Source of the DNA: Actinospineispora spinosispora DSM 44797
GTDB taxonomy: Bacteria > Actinomycetota > Actinomycetes > Mycobacteriales > Pseudonocardiaceae
Length of the DNA: 64,000 bases
Direction: 5' to 3'
Assembly (NCBI RefSeq): GCF_000429025.1
Contig: NZ_AUBB01000006.1
Span: 682,001 to 746,000, forward strand
The notes beneath the pieces are model-generated. The model was not told where the DNA came from and searched no databases. It worked only from the letters and a program-made list of their open reading frames with translations. Positions within the stretch are counted from its first letter, which is position 1. Every line of letters starts with the position of its first letter. Shown here piece by piece: positions 23,589 to 32,299 of this stretch. The position numbers and the translations under genes were made by a program.

Positions 23589-24859
23589 CGCCTGACCCCG
23601 CTGCCGATCAGCGGACGCAGCGACATCGGCCGCAGCACCTCGTCCAGCTCGATGTCCTCGGCCCACACACTCACCGGGATTCCCATGTCCGCCAGCCGGT
23701 GCCGGACACCCTCGCGGCCCAGCCGCCACATCCGGATGGCGATCGGGTCGTAGTCGGAGTTGTCCCTCGGTTTCGGCTCGGCGCGCAGCACGTCCACCAC
23801 GACCAGGCCGAACCCTCGCCTGCGCAGGTCCATCAGCGCACTGATCACCCGTTCGTCCAGCAGCGGCGAGAACACCACGATCGCGGCGCCGTAGGGCAGC
23901 ACGGTACGCGGGAACCCGCCGGCGTTGGCCGGGGCCGAGCCACCGCCGGGCTGCACGTCCAGCAGCGCCTCGATGATCCGGTAGAAATGCCGTCGTCCCA
24001 GGTCAGGAGCCATCCAGCGCAGCACACCGCCGAGCGCGACCACTCCGGCCCTGTCCCCTCGGCGCAACGCTGCCTGCACCACGGCCAGCGCGCCGTGCAC
24101 CGACAGCTCCAGCGTCGAGGGCCCGTGCTGATGGATGTCACCGGCCGCGTCGATCAATGTGACGACCTTGGCGGACTGCTCCGCCAGCCGCTCGGTCACG
24201 TGCAGCCGGCCCCGACGCCCGCTGACCTGCCAGTTGACCGACCGCAGCGGGTCCCCCGGCTGGTACTCGCGCAGACCGGCGAACTCGACACCCTCCCCCT
24301 TGCGCCTGCCCAGGTGCACCCCCAGGAGGTCGGGCAGGTCCATCGGGCGGGGCACCGCGCTGATCCGGTCGGCGTTCGGGAAGACCGCGACCTGCGCGAG
24401 GTCCGCGCGCGACACACCGAGCAGCAGCCCGCTCGCGGCGCGTGTCGTGACCTGGACCCTGATGTCTGCACGGCCCCACCGGGCGGCACTCAGCTCCCAC
24501 TCGGCACGCACCACGTTGTTGGTGGGCCGGCGCATCCGGATCAGCTGCGCGTCCAGCTGGTAGCCGTACTCCAGCTCGACGTCCATCAGCTCGATGCCCG
24601 ACGGGGCGTCCAGCTCGACGGTGAGCGTCACGGTCTCGCCCTCGAACACCCGCCCCGCCGACGTCGTGGCCTCGACCCGCAGGGACTGCTGCGGCCTGGT
24701 CGTCCACCAGCCGCCGGCCAACGCCCCGACCAAGGGCGCCGCGAACACCAGGATCTCGGTGCGGCCGAGCGCGACGACGCACAGCACGACGATCACGGCG
24801 AGCGTCACCACGGTGAACAGCCAGCCGGCCGGCTGCCATTCGATCCGGCGCTGGGTCAC
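23585..24859 (-). CDS. DUF58 domain membrane protein
   Basis: A 424-residue protein. Two N-terminal helices (about 11-50) are followed by a beta-rich segment and the DUF58 core GLREYQPGDPLRSVNWQVSGRRGRLHV near residues 200-230, then a von Willebrand-A-like part (VVTLIDAAGD, VVFSPLLDE). Partners of MoxR ATPases in this arrangement are thought to act in protein or cell-envelope complex maturation. GTG 24859 overlaps the MoxR stop (GTGA). Confidence 0.88.
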   Translation of the reverse strand: MTQRRIEWQPAGWLFTVVTLAVIVVLCVVALGRTEILVFAAPLVGALAGGWWTTRPQQSLRVEATTSAGRVFEGETVTLTVELDAPSGIELMDVELEYGYQLDAQLIRMRRPTNNVVRAEWELSAARWGRADIRVQVTTRAASGLLLGVSRADLAQVAVFPNADRISAVPRPMDLPDLLGVHLGRRKGEGVEFAGLREYQPGDPLRSVNWQVSGRRGRLHVTERLAEQSAKVVTLIDAAGDIHQHGPSTLELSVHGALAVVQAALRRGDRAGVVALGGVLRWMAPDLGRRHFYRIIEALLDVQPGGGSAPANAGGFPRTVLPYGAAIVVFSPLLDERVISALMDLRRRGFGLVVVDVLRAEPKPRDNSDYDPIAIRMWRLGREGVRHRLADMGIPVSVWAEDIELDEVLRPMSLRPLIGSGVRR

Positions 24860-25890
24860 CAGCCCGGCTCCGCCCGACGCTGCTTCGGGCTCGAGTCGGC
24901 GAGCAGCTCGGAGGACAGCGCGGACGCGGGCCTGTCGGAGGAGGTCGACACGGTACGCGGCGCCGCCACCTTGCTCAGGATGCGGGTCAGCACGTCCTCG
25001 GCCTGGACCCTGCGCACCCACATCTCCGGACGCAGGCTCAGCCGGTGCGCCAGCGTCGGCACGGCCAGCGTCTTGACGTCGTCCGGCGTGACGAAGTCCC
25101 GACCGTCCAGCACGGCACGCGCCCTGGCCAGCTGCAACAGCGCGAGCGACGCTCTCGGGCTGGCCCCGACGAGCACGTCCTTGTCCTCGCGGGTCGCCGC
25201 GACGATCCGGACGACGTAGTCCAGCACGTCCTTCTCGACCGTGACCGCCTCAACCGCCTCGCGCATCGAGATGAGCGTCTCAGCGTCGAGGATCTGGCCG
25301 GTCTCCTGCTGCGCCGAGCCCCGGCTGAGACGCCTGCTGAGCATCTCGACCTCGTCGACCTTGGGCAGGTAGCCGATCCGGACCCGCAGGCCGAACCGGT
25401 CCAGCTGCGCCTCGGGCAGCGGGTAGGTGCCCTCGTACTCGATGGGGTTGTCGGTCGCCAGCACCACGAACGGCTGGGGCAACGGGTGCGAGTACCCGTC
25501 GACGCTCACCTGCTCCTCGGCCATCGCCTCCAGCAGCGCGGCCTGGGTCTTCGGCGGTGTCCGGTTGATCTCGTCGGCGAGCAGCAGGTTGGTGAACACC
25601 GGGCCCTGCCGGAACTTGAACTCGCCGGACGACTGCTCGAGCACGGTCGTGCCGGTGAGGTCGGCGGGCAGCAGGTCGGGAGTGAACTGGACCCGGCGGA
25701 AGCCGAGGCCCAGCGCCGACGCGAAGGACCGCGCGATGAGCGTCTTACCCAGCCCGGGAAGGTCTTCGATCAACACGTGCGCTCTGGCCAGGACGGCACA
25801 CAGGATCAACTCCAGTGCTGGTCGCTTACCGACCACCACCTTCTCGATCTCATCCAGCACCGCTTCGGCGCGGCGCTTCACATCGGTCAC
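24856..25890 (-). CDS. MoxR-family AAA+ ATPase
   Basis: A 344-residue AAA+ chaperone. Walker A is DLPGLGKT near residue 45, Walker B LLADEINRTPPKTQ, sensor 1 VVLATDNPIEYEG with PEAQLDRF, all as in MoxR. GTG 25890 follows GGAG. It overlaps the genes on both sides by four bases, fixing it in one operon with DUF58 and two DUF4129-type proteins. The C-terminal 30 residues are Ser/Pro-rich and variable. Confidence 0.92.
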   Translation of the reverse strand: MTDVKRRAEAVLDEIEKVVVGKRPALELILCAVLARAHVLIEDLPGLGKTLIARSFASALGLGFRRVQFTPDLLPADLTGTTVLEQSSGEFKFRQGPVFTNLLLADEINRTPPKTQAALLEAMAEEQVSVDGYSHPLPQPFVVLATDNPIEYEGTYPLPEAQLDRFGLRVRIGYLPKVDEVEMLSRRLSRGSAQQETGQILDAETLISMREAVEAVTVEKDVLDYVVRIVAATREDKDVLVGASPRASLALLQLARARAVLDGRDFVTPDDVKTLAVPTLAHRLSLRPEMWVRRVQAEDVLTRILSKVAAPRTVSTSSDRPASALSSELLADSSPKQRRAEPGW

Positions 25891-26339
25891 GGCTTCTCCA
25901 GCCTGTCGAGAATCTGCAGCAGGGCCTCACGGCCCGCGCCGGGGGTGGACAGATCATGGGATCGGGGCGAGTCACGGTCCACCAGCGGCCACAGCTCACC
26001 GAGCCGCTCGCGGGCCGCGGCTCTCGGGTCCTCGCTACCCACCACCCGCTGTGCCATCGCGAGCTCCACCAGCTCGGAGAGCACCGGACGGACGCTGTGG
26101 TCCCAGTTGCGCATCGAGCCGCCCGCCCAGGCGGCGGCCACGAGGTAGCGCCGGTAGAACGTCGACGACTCGACCGTGTGCGGTTCGATCTTCTGCGGCC
26201 GGCTGCGGATTCGTTGCCACTTCAGCCAGATGTTGGCGCCCGCGACGACGAGCGCGACGAACACCGCGCCGAGACCCATGACGACCAGTCCGGTGACGGA
26301 ACCGACCACCGAGCCCTGCGCCAGCACCGACGCGGTCAC
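25887..26339 (-). CDS. small membrane-anchored protein of the MoxR operon
   Basis: A 150-residue protein with one N-terminal helix (residues ~6-32, VVGSVTGLVVMGLGAVFVALVV) followed by a soluble, charged helical domain. Unrecognised beyond its usual position between DUF4129 and MoxR genes. GTG 26339 overlaps the preceding stop and its own stop overlaps MoxR. Confidence 0.75.
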   Translation of the reverse strand: MTASVLAQGSVVGSVTGLVVMGLGAVFVALVVAGANIWLKWQRIRSRPQKIEPHTVESSTFYRRYLVAAAWAGGSMRNWDHSVRPVLSELVELAMAQRVVGSEDPRAAARERLGELWPLVDRDSPRSHDLSTPGAGREALLQILDRLEKP

Positions 26340-27277
26340 CGGGTACTCCCCGCGCCGAGCGAGTCGAGGATCGAGGTCAACGCCCGGTCGGCGGCGTCCC
26401 GGTCGCTCTCCCCCATCGGGTGGGTGCTGAACCTGGCCTCCTGGAACAGGTCGAGCAGGCGTCCGGCCGGTTCCTCGGGCAGCCGGCTGCCGTCGATACC
26501 GCGCCGCAGCACCTCCTGCGGGGTGTCGGCGGCCCTGGGGGCGGCCTCCCCGCCGACCCTGGCCAACGCCCGCTCCATCGCCGCGAAGCACGCCACGATG
26601 GCCTCACGCGGATCGGTGATCGCCCGGTCCTGCACCGCGGCCTGCCCGGCGACGACCGCGCGCGCAACGGTCTCGTCCTCGTCCTCTTCTTCCTCGTCGT
26701 CGTCCACGTACTCGACCAGCTGGCTACGGCGGAACAGCACGATGGCCAGCGCGATCACCGCGACGACCGCGACCAGCCCGGTGATGTAGGTGCCGATGCC
26801 CGCCTCGCCGGGCATGTGCCCCTGGGTCTGGTCGATCCAGCCGTTGCCGTTGGGCTGGCCGGGCTGATCAGGAGGTGGAGCGGTCTGCTGCCGCTTCGGC
26901 GGGCCGATCAGCTGCAGGATGATCTGGTAGATCACCGCGACACCGAACCCGACGATGACCGCCAGGATCAGCCGCTTGCGCTGCGCCTTGTTCAGCTGCG
27001 GTTTGCGACCGGCGGCGGCAGCGGCGATCTTCAGCCGCTGAATCTTCCTGCCCCAGACCAGCAGGACGAGCCCCGCGCCGAGCACGCCGACACCGATCGT
27101 GCGGATCGTGCCGATCACCAGCCCGCTGGATGGACCGGCCACGTGCGGCAGGTCACCGCCCGCTCTGGCCCTGGCGGCGATCTCGGCGAGCACGAGGAGC
27201 ACCGCGATGCCGCCGATCCGGACCGGCGTCGAGCCGAACCAGTTCTGCGCACCCCCCTTGCCCTGTTGCTCGGTCAT
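26336..27277 (-). CDS. DUF4129 domain membrane protein
   Basis: A 313-residue protein with helices near residues 20-40, 48-70, 100-122 and 165-185, then an acidic run (VDDDEEEEDEDE) and the C-terminal DUF4129 domain (DPREAIVACFAAMERALA, TPQEVLRR, LFQEARFSTHPM). First gene of the MoxR operon. ATG 27277 has GAGG just upstream; ATG 27298 is an alternative giving seven more residues. Confidence 0.85.
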   Translation of the reverse strand: MTEQQGKGGAQNWFGSTPVRIGGIAVLLVLAEIAARARAGGDLPHVAGPSSGLVIGTIRTIGVGVLGAGLVLLVWGRKIQRLKIAAAAAGRKPQLNKAQRKRLILAVIVGFGVAVIYQIILQLIGPPKRQQTAPPPDQPGQPNGNGWIDQTQGHMPGEAGIGTYITGLVAVVAVIALAIVLFRRSQLVEYVDDDEEEEDEDETVARAVVAGQAAVQDRAITDPREAIVACFAAMERALARVGGEAAPRAADTPQEVLRRGIDGSRLPEEPAGRLLDLFQEARFSTHPMGESDRDAADRALTSILDSLGAGSTR

Positions 27278-27382
27278 GCGCCTCGTTCCGTCGTACATCG
27301 CTGTCTCAGGTGCCACATTGTGGCTGTTCGGCGCCCGATCGGCACACCCAGGCGAGTTCCGGGACCCCCACACGAGTGAGGT

Positions 27383-27904
27383 TCAGCCCGCACCCGGCAC
27401 CGGCCGCACCATGACGAGCCTCGGCCAGGTGTCCAGGCCCGCCTCGCGTTCCATGCGCCGGATCGCGCGCAGACCCTCGCCCCACTCGGCCTCGGGCAGC
27501 TCCGCGAAGCCGAGCGTCCGGTAGTAGGGGCCGTTCCAGGGCACGTCGAGGTAAGTGGTCAGGGACAGCTCGTCGACTCCCGCCTCGGCGGCCCTCCTGT
27601 CCAGGTAGTCGATCAACGCACTCCCCAGCCGTTGCCCCGCCGCGTCCGGGTGGACCGAGATCTGCGCGATGTGCAGGTGGCCGTCCACCGGCTCCGCCAG
27701 CAGGAATCCCACCGGGACGTCGTCGTCGAAGGTCACCACCCAGGCCCTGCCCGCACTCCAGTAGTGCGTCAGGTCGGCGAGGCTCATCGGCTCCTCGTCG
27801 GCGATCTGCGCCATCCCGACATCCCGGAACGGCGCACCCGACGCCCGCTCGATCTCCCTGATCAGTGGCAGTTCGTCCTCGCGCGCTGTGCGAATCCGGG
27901 GCAT
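27383..27904 (-). CDS. GNAT N-acetyltransferase
   Basis: A 173-residue acetyltransferase: beta4 LHIAQISVHPDAAGQRLGSALIDYL gives the acetyl-CoA pyrophosphate loop (Q/RxxGxG/A form QRLGSA), and LTTYLDVPWNGPYYRTLGF the C-terminal motif. ATG 27904 is chosen. The region 27305-27340 beyond its stop carries a partial family 1 repeat (TGGCTGTTCGGCGCC). Substrate unknown. Confidence 0.85.
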   Translation of the reverse strand: MPRIRTAREDELPLIREIERASGAPFRDVGMAQIADEEPMSLADLTHYWSAGRAWVVTFDDDVPVGFLLAEPVDGHLHIAQISVHPDAAGQRLGSALIDYLDRRAAEAGVDELSLTTYLDVPWNGPYYRTLGFAELPEAEWGEGLRAIRRMEREAGLDTWPRLVMVRPVPGAG

Positions 27905-27932
27905 ACCCCAGATCTTGCCTGCTCTCTGCTCG

Positions 27933-28004
27933 GACTCTGCACACCGTCGTGCTGCGTCGCACAAGTCCGGACGTGTGCGACGCAGCACGTGAGTGTGCAG
28001 AGTC
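27933..28004. repeat. 72-nt quasi-palindrome, repeat family 2, copy 1
   Basis: Outer arms GACTCTGCACAC/GTGTGCAGAGTC (27933-27944, 27993-28004) and 15-base inner arms (27948-27962, 27975-27989) around GTCCGGAC. It lies 17 bases past the stop of the leftward ThDP enzyme, a terminator position. The inner 42 bases are nearly identical to 41533-41574. Confidence 0.8.
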
Positions 28005-28020
28005 GCCGGGGAGGTGGTGG

Positions 28021-29652
28021 CTAGTGGCCGAAGGCCTCTGCCAGCCACCAGGCGGGGCCTGTGTCGGCGATCTTGGCGTCGATCAGGAGCGGGGTGTCCC
28101 TCGGGCCGTCCAGCCAGGTGGTCACCTGGGCCAGGTCGTCGGCGGTCCTGACCGTGATCGCGGTGCAGCCGAAGCCCCGGCCCACCGCTGCCAGGTCCGT
28201 GTCGGGGAACCGGACGATGTCCTGATCCTCGCCGGTGAAGTGGTGGACCTCGGCTCCGTAGGCCGCGTCGTTGTAGATGACCAGGACCATCGGCAGCTTC
28301 AGCCGCACGATCGTGTCCAGGTCGGCGATGCTCATCTGGAAGCCACCGTCGCCCAGCGCGGCGACCGGCAGCCTGTCGGGCTGCGCAAGTGCCGCACCCA
28401 GTGCGGTGGCCAGGCCGAGTCCGATCGACTGGAACGCCTGGGTGAAACAGAAACCCTGCTCGTCGGGCACCGACAGGTAGGCGCTCGGGTAGCCCATGAA
28501 GTTGCCGGAGTCCACCGCCACGACACGTTCGGCCGGGAGCAGGTCGTCGAGCATGCGGCTCAGCGTGCGGGCGTCGATGCCGTCAGCGGTCGACTCGTCG
28601 GGCGTCTGCTCGTCGGACCAGCGGCCCCTCGTGGCGATCCTCTCCCGCACGTCCGGGTGCCGGTAGCCGGTGGCGGTGAGGCCGCGGGTGGTGAGCTCGG
28701 CCAGGACGTCCTCGGCGACCAGACCGACGTCGCCCAGCACGCCCAGGTCGATCGGACGGTGCGCGCCCAGTGCGCTCTGGTCGACGTCGACCTGGGCGAC
28801 GGTCGCCTCCGGGCCGATGAGCTTGCCGTGGCGCATCGTCCACATGTTCAGCGCGCAGCCCCAGCCGACGATCAGGTCGGCCTCGGTGATCAGCTCGGCG
28901 GCCAGCGGTGTGGCGAACCCACCCGAGATGCCCAGTGACCACGGATCGTCGTGGAACAGGCCGTTCGCCACGGCGGACGTGGCGAGCAGCGCACCGCTCG
29001 TCTCGGCGAGGGCACGCAGGCGGTCGCCGCTGGCCCGGGCACCTCGGCCGGCCACGAACACCGGCCGGCTCGCGCCCGCGATGAGGTCGGCCAGTGCGAC
29101 CGCGGCGCCGTGGTCCGGACGCACCCGGGCCGGTACCGCGACCTCGGGCACCTCCGATGCGGCCGAGGGCATCTCCTGCACGTCGAGCGGAAGGTTCAGC
29201 ACCACGGTGCGCCGCTGCTGTACCGCGGTCCGGTAGGCACGGACCGTGTCGGCCAGCGCGCTCTCCGGCGAGTGCACCCGCTCCGCCACGGCGCCGACCG
29301 CTCTGGCCAGTGCGTCCTGGTCGACGTTGAAGTTGGACAGCACCGCGGCGCCCGCCGTGTCGCCGGTCAGCACGATCAGCGGGGTGCGGCTCTTGGCGGC
29401 CTCGGCGATGCCGGTGAGCGCGTTGGTGAAGCCGCAGCCCTGGTGTGTGGTGACCACGGCCACCCGGCCGGTGAGCCTGCAGTAGGCGTCGGCGGCCGTG
29501 GCGGCACCAGCCTCGTGCCGGGTCGCGACGAACGGCACCCCGGAGGCGCGCAGCGCGTTCGTGACGTGGAAGTTGCCGCTGCCCACGACCCCGAAGACCT
29601 GTGCCACCCCGAGCCGCGCCAGTGTCGTGCCGACGAGCTCAGCTACGTCCAC
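28021..29652 (-). CDS. thiamine-diphosphate-dependent decarboxylase/synthase-like enzyme
   Basis: A 543-residue POX-fold ThDP enzyme. The N-terminal pyrimidine domain has GSGNFHVTNAL and the catalytic Glu in ATRHEAGAATAADAYCR; the central domain has RPVFVAGRGARASG; the pyrophosphate domain ends with ALGDGGFQMSIADLDT and VIYND. The group includes acetolactate synthase, benzoylformate and sulfopyruvate decarboxylases; I cannot choose among them. GTG 29652 lies three bases after the cyclase stop, so the two form one operon and probably one pathway. Confidence 0.85.
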   Translation of the reverse strand: MDVAELVGTTLARLGVAQVFGVVGSGNFHVTNALRASGVPFVATRHEAGAATAADAYCRLTGRVAVVTTHQGCGFTNALTGIAEAAKSRTPLIVLTGDTAGAAVLSNFNVDQDALARAVGAVAERVHSPESALADTVRAYRTAVQQRRTVVLNLPLDVQEMPSAASEVPEVAVPARVRPDHGAAVALADLIAGASRPVFVAGRGARASGDRLRALAETSGALLATSAVANGLFHDDPWSLGISGGFATPLAAELITEADLIVGWGCALNMWTMRHGKLIGPEATVAQVDVDQSALGAHRPIDLGVLGDVGLVAEDVLAELTTRGLTATGYRHPDVRERIATRGRWSDEQTPDESTADGIDARTLSRMLDDLLPAERVVAVDSGNFMGYPSAYLSVPDEQGFCFTQAFQSIGLGLATALGAALAQPDRLPVAALGDGGFQMSIADLDTIVRLKLPMVLVIYNDAAYGAEVHHFTGEDQDIVRFPDTDLAAVGRGFGCTAITVRTADDLAQVTTWLDGPRDTPLLIDAKIADTGPAWWLAEAFGH

Positions 29653-29655
29653 CGC

Positions 29656-30435
29656 TCAGCCGGACCTCTCCACGAGCGCGAGCACCCTTGCGGGGCTTCC
29701 TGAACCGCCGACGATCGGCAGCGGCGACACCACGAGGACCGCGCCGGTCGCCGGGAGGCGATCGACGTTCCTCAGCTGCGTGAGACCGAACTTACCGGCG
29801 CCCAGGATGCGCTCGTGACACGGAAACGGCGGGTCGAGCTCCGGCGCCTTGCCCGCGTCGGTACCCACCGTCTCCACACCGAACCCGATGATCGGTGTCT
29901 CCTCGGCCAGCCACCGCGCGCATTCCGGCGAAACGCCGGGCGTGTGGGATCCGGTGTTGTCGACGTTCAGGAATTCGGATTGGTCAGCGGCCCGGGTGTC
30001 CCATCCGGTGCGAAAGATCAACCAACCGCCGTCGGGTAACGGTCCGTGCTCGGATTCCCACGCACGGACATCATCGATCTGCAAAAGGAAATCCGGATCG
30101 TCGACCACTCGGTCCGACGCGTCGAGAACGGCGACCGGTCCGATCAGGTTGCGCAGTGGCACCTGGGAGACGTCGAAGCCGTCCTTGCCGCTGAGCCAGT
30201 GGTTCGGCGCGTCGAGGTGGGTACCGGTGTGCTCACCTGTGTGGATGTTGTTCCAGTACCAGCGCGGGCCGCGTTCGTCGTAGCGGCTGATCTCCTCGAG
30301 CTGGAAGTTGATCGTGTTGGCGAACGGCTCCGGCAGCCGCAGCACCGGGGTCGTACTCTCCAGTGGCGCGGTGAGGTCAATGATTTCCACGTGATTATTG
30401 TGAATAGCAGAGAGCACGTCCGTCAGTACTGACAA
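29656..30435 (-). CDS. cyclase-family (kynurenine-formamidase-like) metal hydrolase
   Basis: A 259-residue member of the cyclase family. The zinc motif HTGEHTGTHLDAPNHW (residues ~66-81) is complete, and later FGVETVGTD and FPCHERILGAGK fit the family. These enzymes hydrolyse formamides, lactones or similar. The start is TTG 30435, supported by GGAGG six bases upstream. A perfect 12-base palindrome GTCAGTACTGAC lies directly on the start codons. It is cotranscribed with the ThDP enzyme and divergent from a nitronate monooxygenase. Confidence 0.85.
   Translation of the reverse strand: MSVLTDVLSAIHNNHVEIIDLTAPLESTTPVLRLPEPFANTINFQLEEISRYDERGPRWYWNNIHTGEHTGTHLDAPNHWLSGKDGFDVSQVPLRNLIGPVAVLDASDRVVDDPDFLLQIDDVRAWESEHGPLPDGGWLIFRTGWDTRAADQSEFLNVDNTGSHTPGVSPECARWLAEETPIIGFGVETVGTDAGKAPELDPPFPCHERILGAGKFGLTQLRNVDRLPATGAVLVVSPLPIVGGSGSPARVLALVERSG
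30422..30433. promoter_or_regulatory. perfect palindrome on the cyclase start codon
   Basis: GTCAGTACTGAC covers codons 1-5 of the cyclase gene. It could be an operator or a chance feature of coding sequence. Confidence 0.35.
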
Positions 30436-30731
30436 AATTACCTCCGTGTAGCCATTTCATCTATCACGTGGGCTGCTTATTGCGACCTACCGCAAAGTAA
30501 CCAGCGACGATGGGGCCCGTCAAGATAATCGAATATCGCCGATAGCCGCGGTCACAATCATGATCCACCCACCGCCGCCCCGTTCGCCCCGTCGTCCGGC
30601 CGTGGCCCGCGCTGCCGGGCAGTACCGACCACTCGATGATTTCATCATCATCGACAGCATCTCGCCCGGCGAGCAGGCCACTCATCTCCCGAACGAGGCA
30701 GCCATCTCTCAGACGAGCACGAGGAGGATCC
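30436..30731. promoter_or_regulatory. divergent intergenic region, cyclase / nitronate monooxygenase
   Basis: About 296 bases with lower G+C near the cyclase. TATCG-C-CGATA (30534-30544) is a perfect 11-base palindrome inside an AT-rich segment and a candidate operator. The right third is G+C-rich and holds no convincing gene. Confidence 0.4.
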
Positions 30732-31784
30732 ATGTCGGAGGTTCAGCGCCGGGTCGAGGCGTTCTGCGACCGGTTCGGGCTGCGGATCCCCATCCTGGAG
30801 GCACCGATGTCCGGCGCGTGCCCGCCGGAGCTGGCCGCGGCCGTGGCTCGCGCCGGTGGCATGGGCGCCAGTGGCGTACTCCTGGACGGCCCGGAGAAGA
30901 TCGCCGAGTGGGTCGAGCGGTTCCGCGCCGACCACCCGGGAGCGCTGCAGCTGAACACCTGGATTCCGGACCCGGCTGATGACGTCCAGGAGCGGATCGA
31001 CGCCGCGTCGGGTTTCCTCTCCCGCTACGGCACACCCGGCGAGCAGCCGACACCGCTTCCGGACTTCGCGCTGCAGTGCGACGCGATGCTCGCCGCCGGG
31101 CCGACGGTCGTCTCGTCGATCATGGGACTGTTCGACGCGGACTACGTGCGGCGGCTGCACGACCACGACGTCGCGTGGTTCGCCTGCGCCACCACCCTGG
31201 ACGACGCGCTGGCCGCGCAGGAGGCGGGCGCGGACGCGATCGTGGCGCAGGGCATGGAGGCAGGCGGCCATCGGGGCAGCTTCGATCCGGACGACGCAGA
31301 GCGAACCGTGGTGGGCCTGTTCGCGCTGCTCCCCCGGTTCGCCGACCATCTGAGGGTGCCGATCGTCGCGGCCGGTGGCATCGCCGACGGCCGGAGCGTC
31401 GCGGCGGCGCTGGCCCTGGGCGCCAGTGCGGTCCAGGTGGGCACCGCACTGCTGCGCACCCCCGAGGCCGGGATCGACAAGAGCTGGTCATCCGCACTCG
31501 ACGGACTCGCGCCCGAGGCGACCGTTCCCACCCGCGCCTACTCGGGCCGGTTGGGCCGCGCGGCACCGACCACCTACGTCACGGCGTGGACCGACCCGGA
31601 CGCCCCGCTGCCCGCGCCCTACCCCTATCAGCGCCAGCTGGTCACCCGGTGGCGCCGGGGCGAGACGCAGGGCATCGACAAGGTCAACAACTGGGCGGGG
31701 CAGAGCGCCGCGCTGGCGACCGAGGAGCCGGCAGGCGCGATCGTCGAGCGCATGTGGCGCGAGGCGCGGGAACTGCTCGCCTGA
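30732..31784 (+). CDS. nitronate monooxygenase (NMO/2-nitropropane dioxygenase family)
   Basis: A 350-residue FMN TIM-barrel enzyme expected to oxidise alkyl nitronates such as propionate-3-nitronate. Visible: PILEAPMSGACPPELAAAV at the N-terminus, the flavin/catalytic motif AQGMEAGGHRGSF, and the phosphate-binding VPIVAAGGIADGRSVAAALALGASAVQVGTA. ATG 30732 follows GAGGAGG. It is divergent from the cyclase/ThDP pair. The usual role is detoxification of natural nitro compounds. Confidence 0.88.
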   Translation: MSEVQRRVEAFCDRFGLRIPILEAPMSGACPPELAAAVARAGGMGASGVLLDGPEKIAEWVERFRADHPGALQLNTWIPDPADDVQERIDAASGFLSRYGTPGEQPTPLPDFALQCDAMLAAGPTVVSSIMGLFDADYVRRLHDHDVAWFACATTLDDALAAQEAGADAIVAQGMEAGGHRGSFDPDDAERTVVGLFALLPRFADHLRVPIVAAGGIADGRSVAAALALGASAVQVGTALLRTPEAGIDKSWSSALDGLAPEATVPTRAYSGRLGRAAPTTYVTAWTDPDAPLPAPYPYQRQLVTRWRRGETQGIDKVNNWAGQSAALATEEPAGAIVERMWREARELLA

Positions 31785-31798
31785 GCTGGGCGACACAT

Positions 31799-31819
31799 TT
31801 ACCTCGTAATAAGAGGTAA
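31799..31819. promoter_or_regulatory. MarR operator upstream of the exporter operon
   Basis: TTACCTC (31799-31805) and GAGGTAA (31813-31819) are a perfect inverted repeat with a 7-base AT-rich spacer (GTAATAA). It ends nine bases before the MarR start codon, so bound repressor would block a near-leaderless promoter. Confidence 0.75.
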
Positions 31820-31828
31820 CCTTGTGGC

Positions 31829-32299
31829 GTGACCGTCACCGAACCGACGTCGACCTCGACCACCACCGCCCAGCAGGTCATGGCCGTCGCGGCCGGCCTG
31901 CGCAGGGTGACCCGGCGCAGGCTGCGCCTGGTCGTGGGCAACCCGCGGCTGCGTGGGGCCCAGCTGGAGCTGCTGCAGCTCGTCGAGGCCGAACCGGGTA
32001 TCGGCGTCGCGGCCGCCGCCCGCGCGCTGCACCTGGCAGGGAACTCGGTGAGCACCCTGGTCAACCAGCTGAGCGAGGCCGGGCTGCTGCACCGCGCGGT
32101 CGACCCGGCGGACCGCAGAGCCGCGCGGCTCGCGCTGACCGAGAAGGCACAGTCGCGCCTCGACAGCTGGCGCCGCGAGCGCGGCCGGCTGGTCGGCTCG
32201 GCGCTGGACCGGTTGAGCGCCGCCGATCGGGACGCGATCGACGCGGCGCTGCCCGCGCTGCACCGGTTGATGACCGAGCTGGAGGACACAGCATCGTGA
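31829..32299 (+). CDS. MarR-family regulator of the ABC exporter
   Basis: A 156-residue MarR protein. The winged helix runs through GIGVAAAARALHLAGNSVSTLVNQL (about 58-85) and the wing through DPADRRAARLALTEK. GTG 31829 is preceded by the palindromic operator at 31799-31819. Its stop overlaps the ATPase gene by four bases, so regulator and transporter form one transcript, with autorepression the likely mode. Confidence 0.88.
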   Translation: MTVTEPTSTSTTTAQQVMAVAAGLRRVTRRRLRLVVGNPRLRGAQLELLQLVEAEPGIGVAAAARALHLAGNSVSTLVNQLSEAGLLHRAVDPADRRAARLALTEKAQSRLDSWRRERGRLVGSALDRLSAADRDAIDAALPALHRLMTELEDTAS

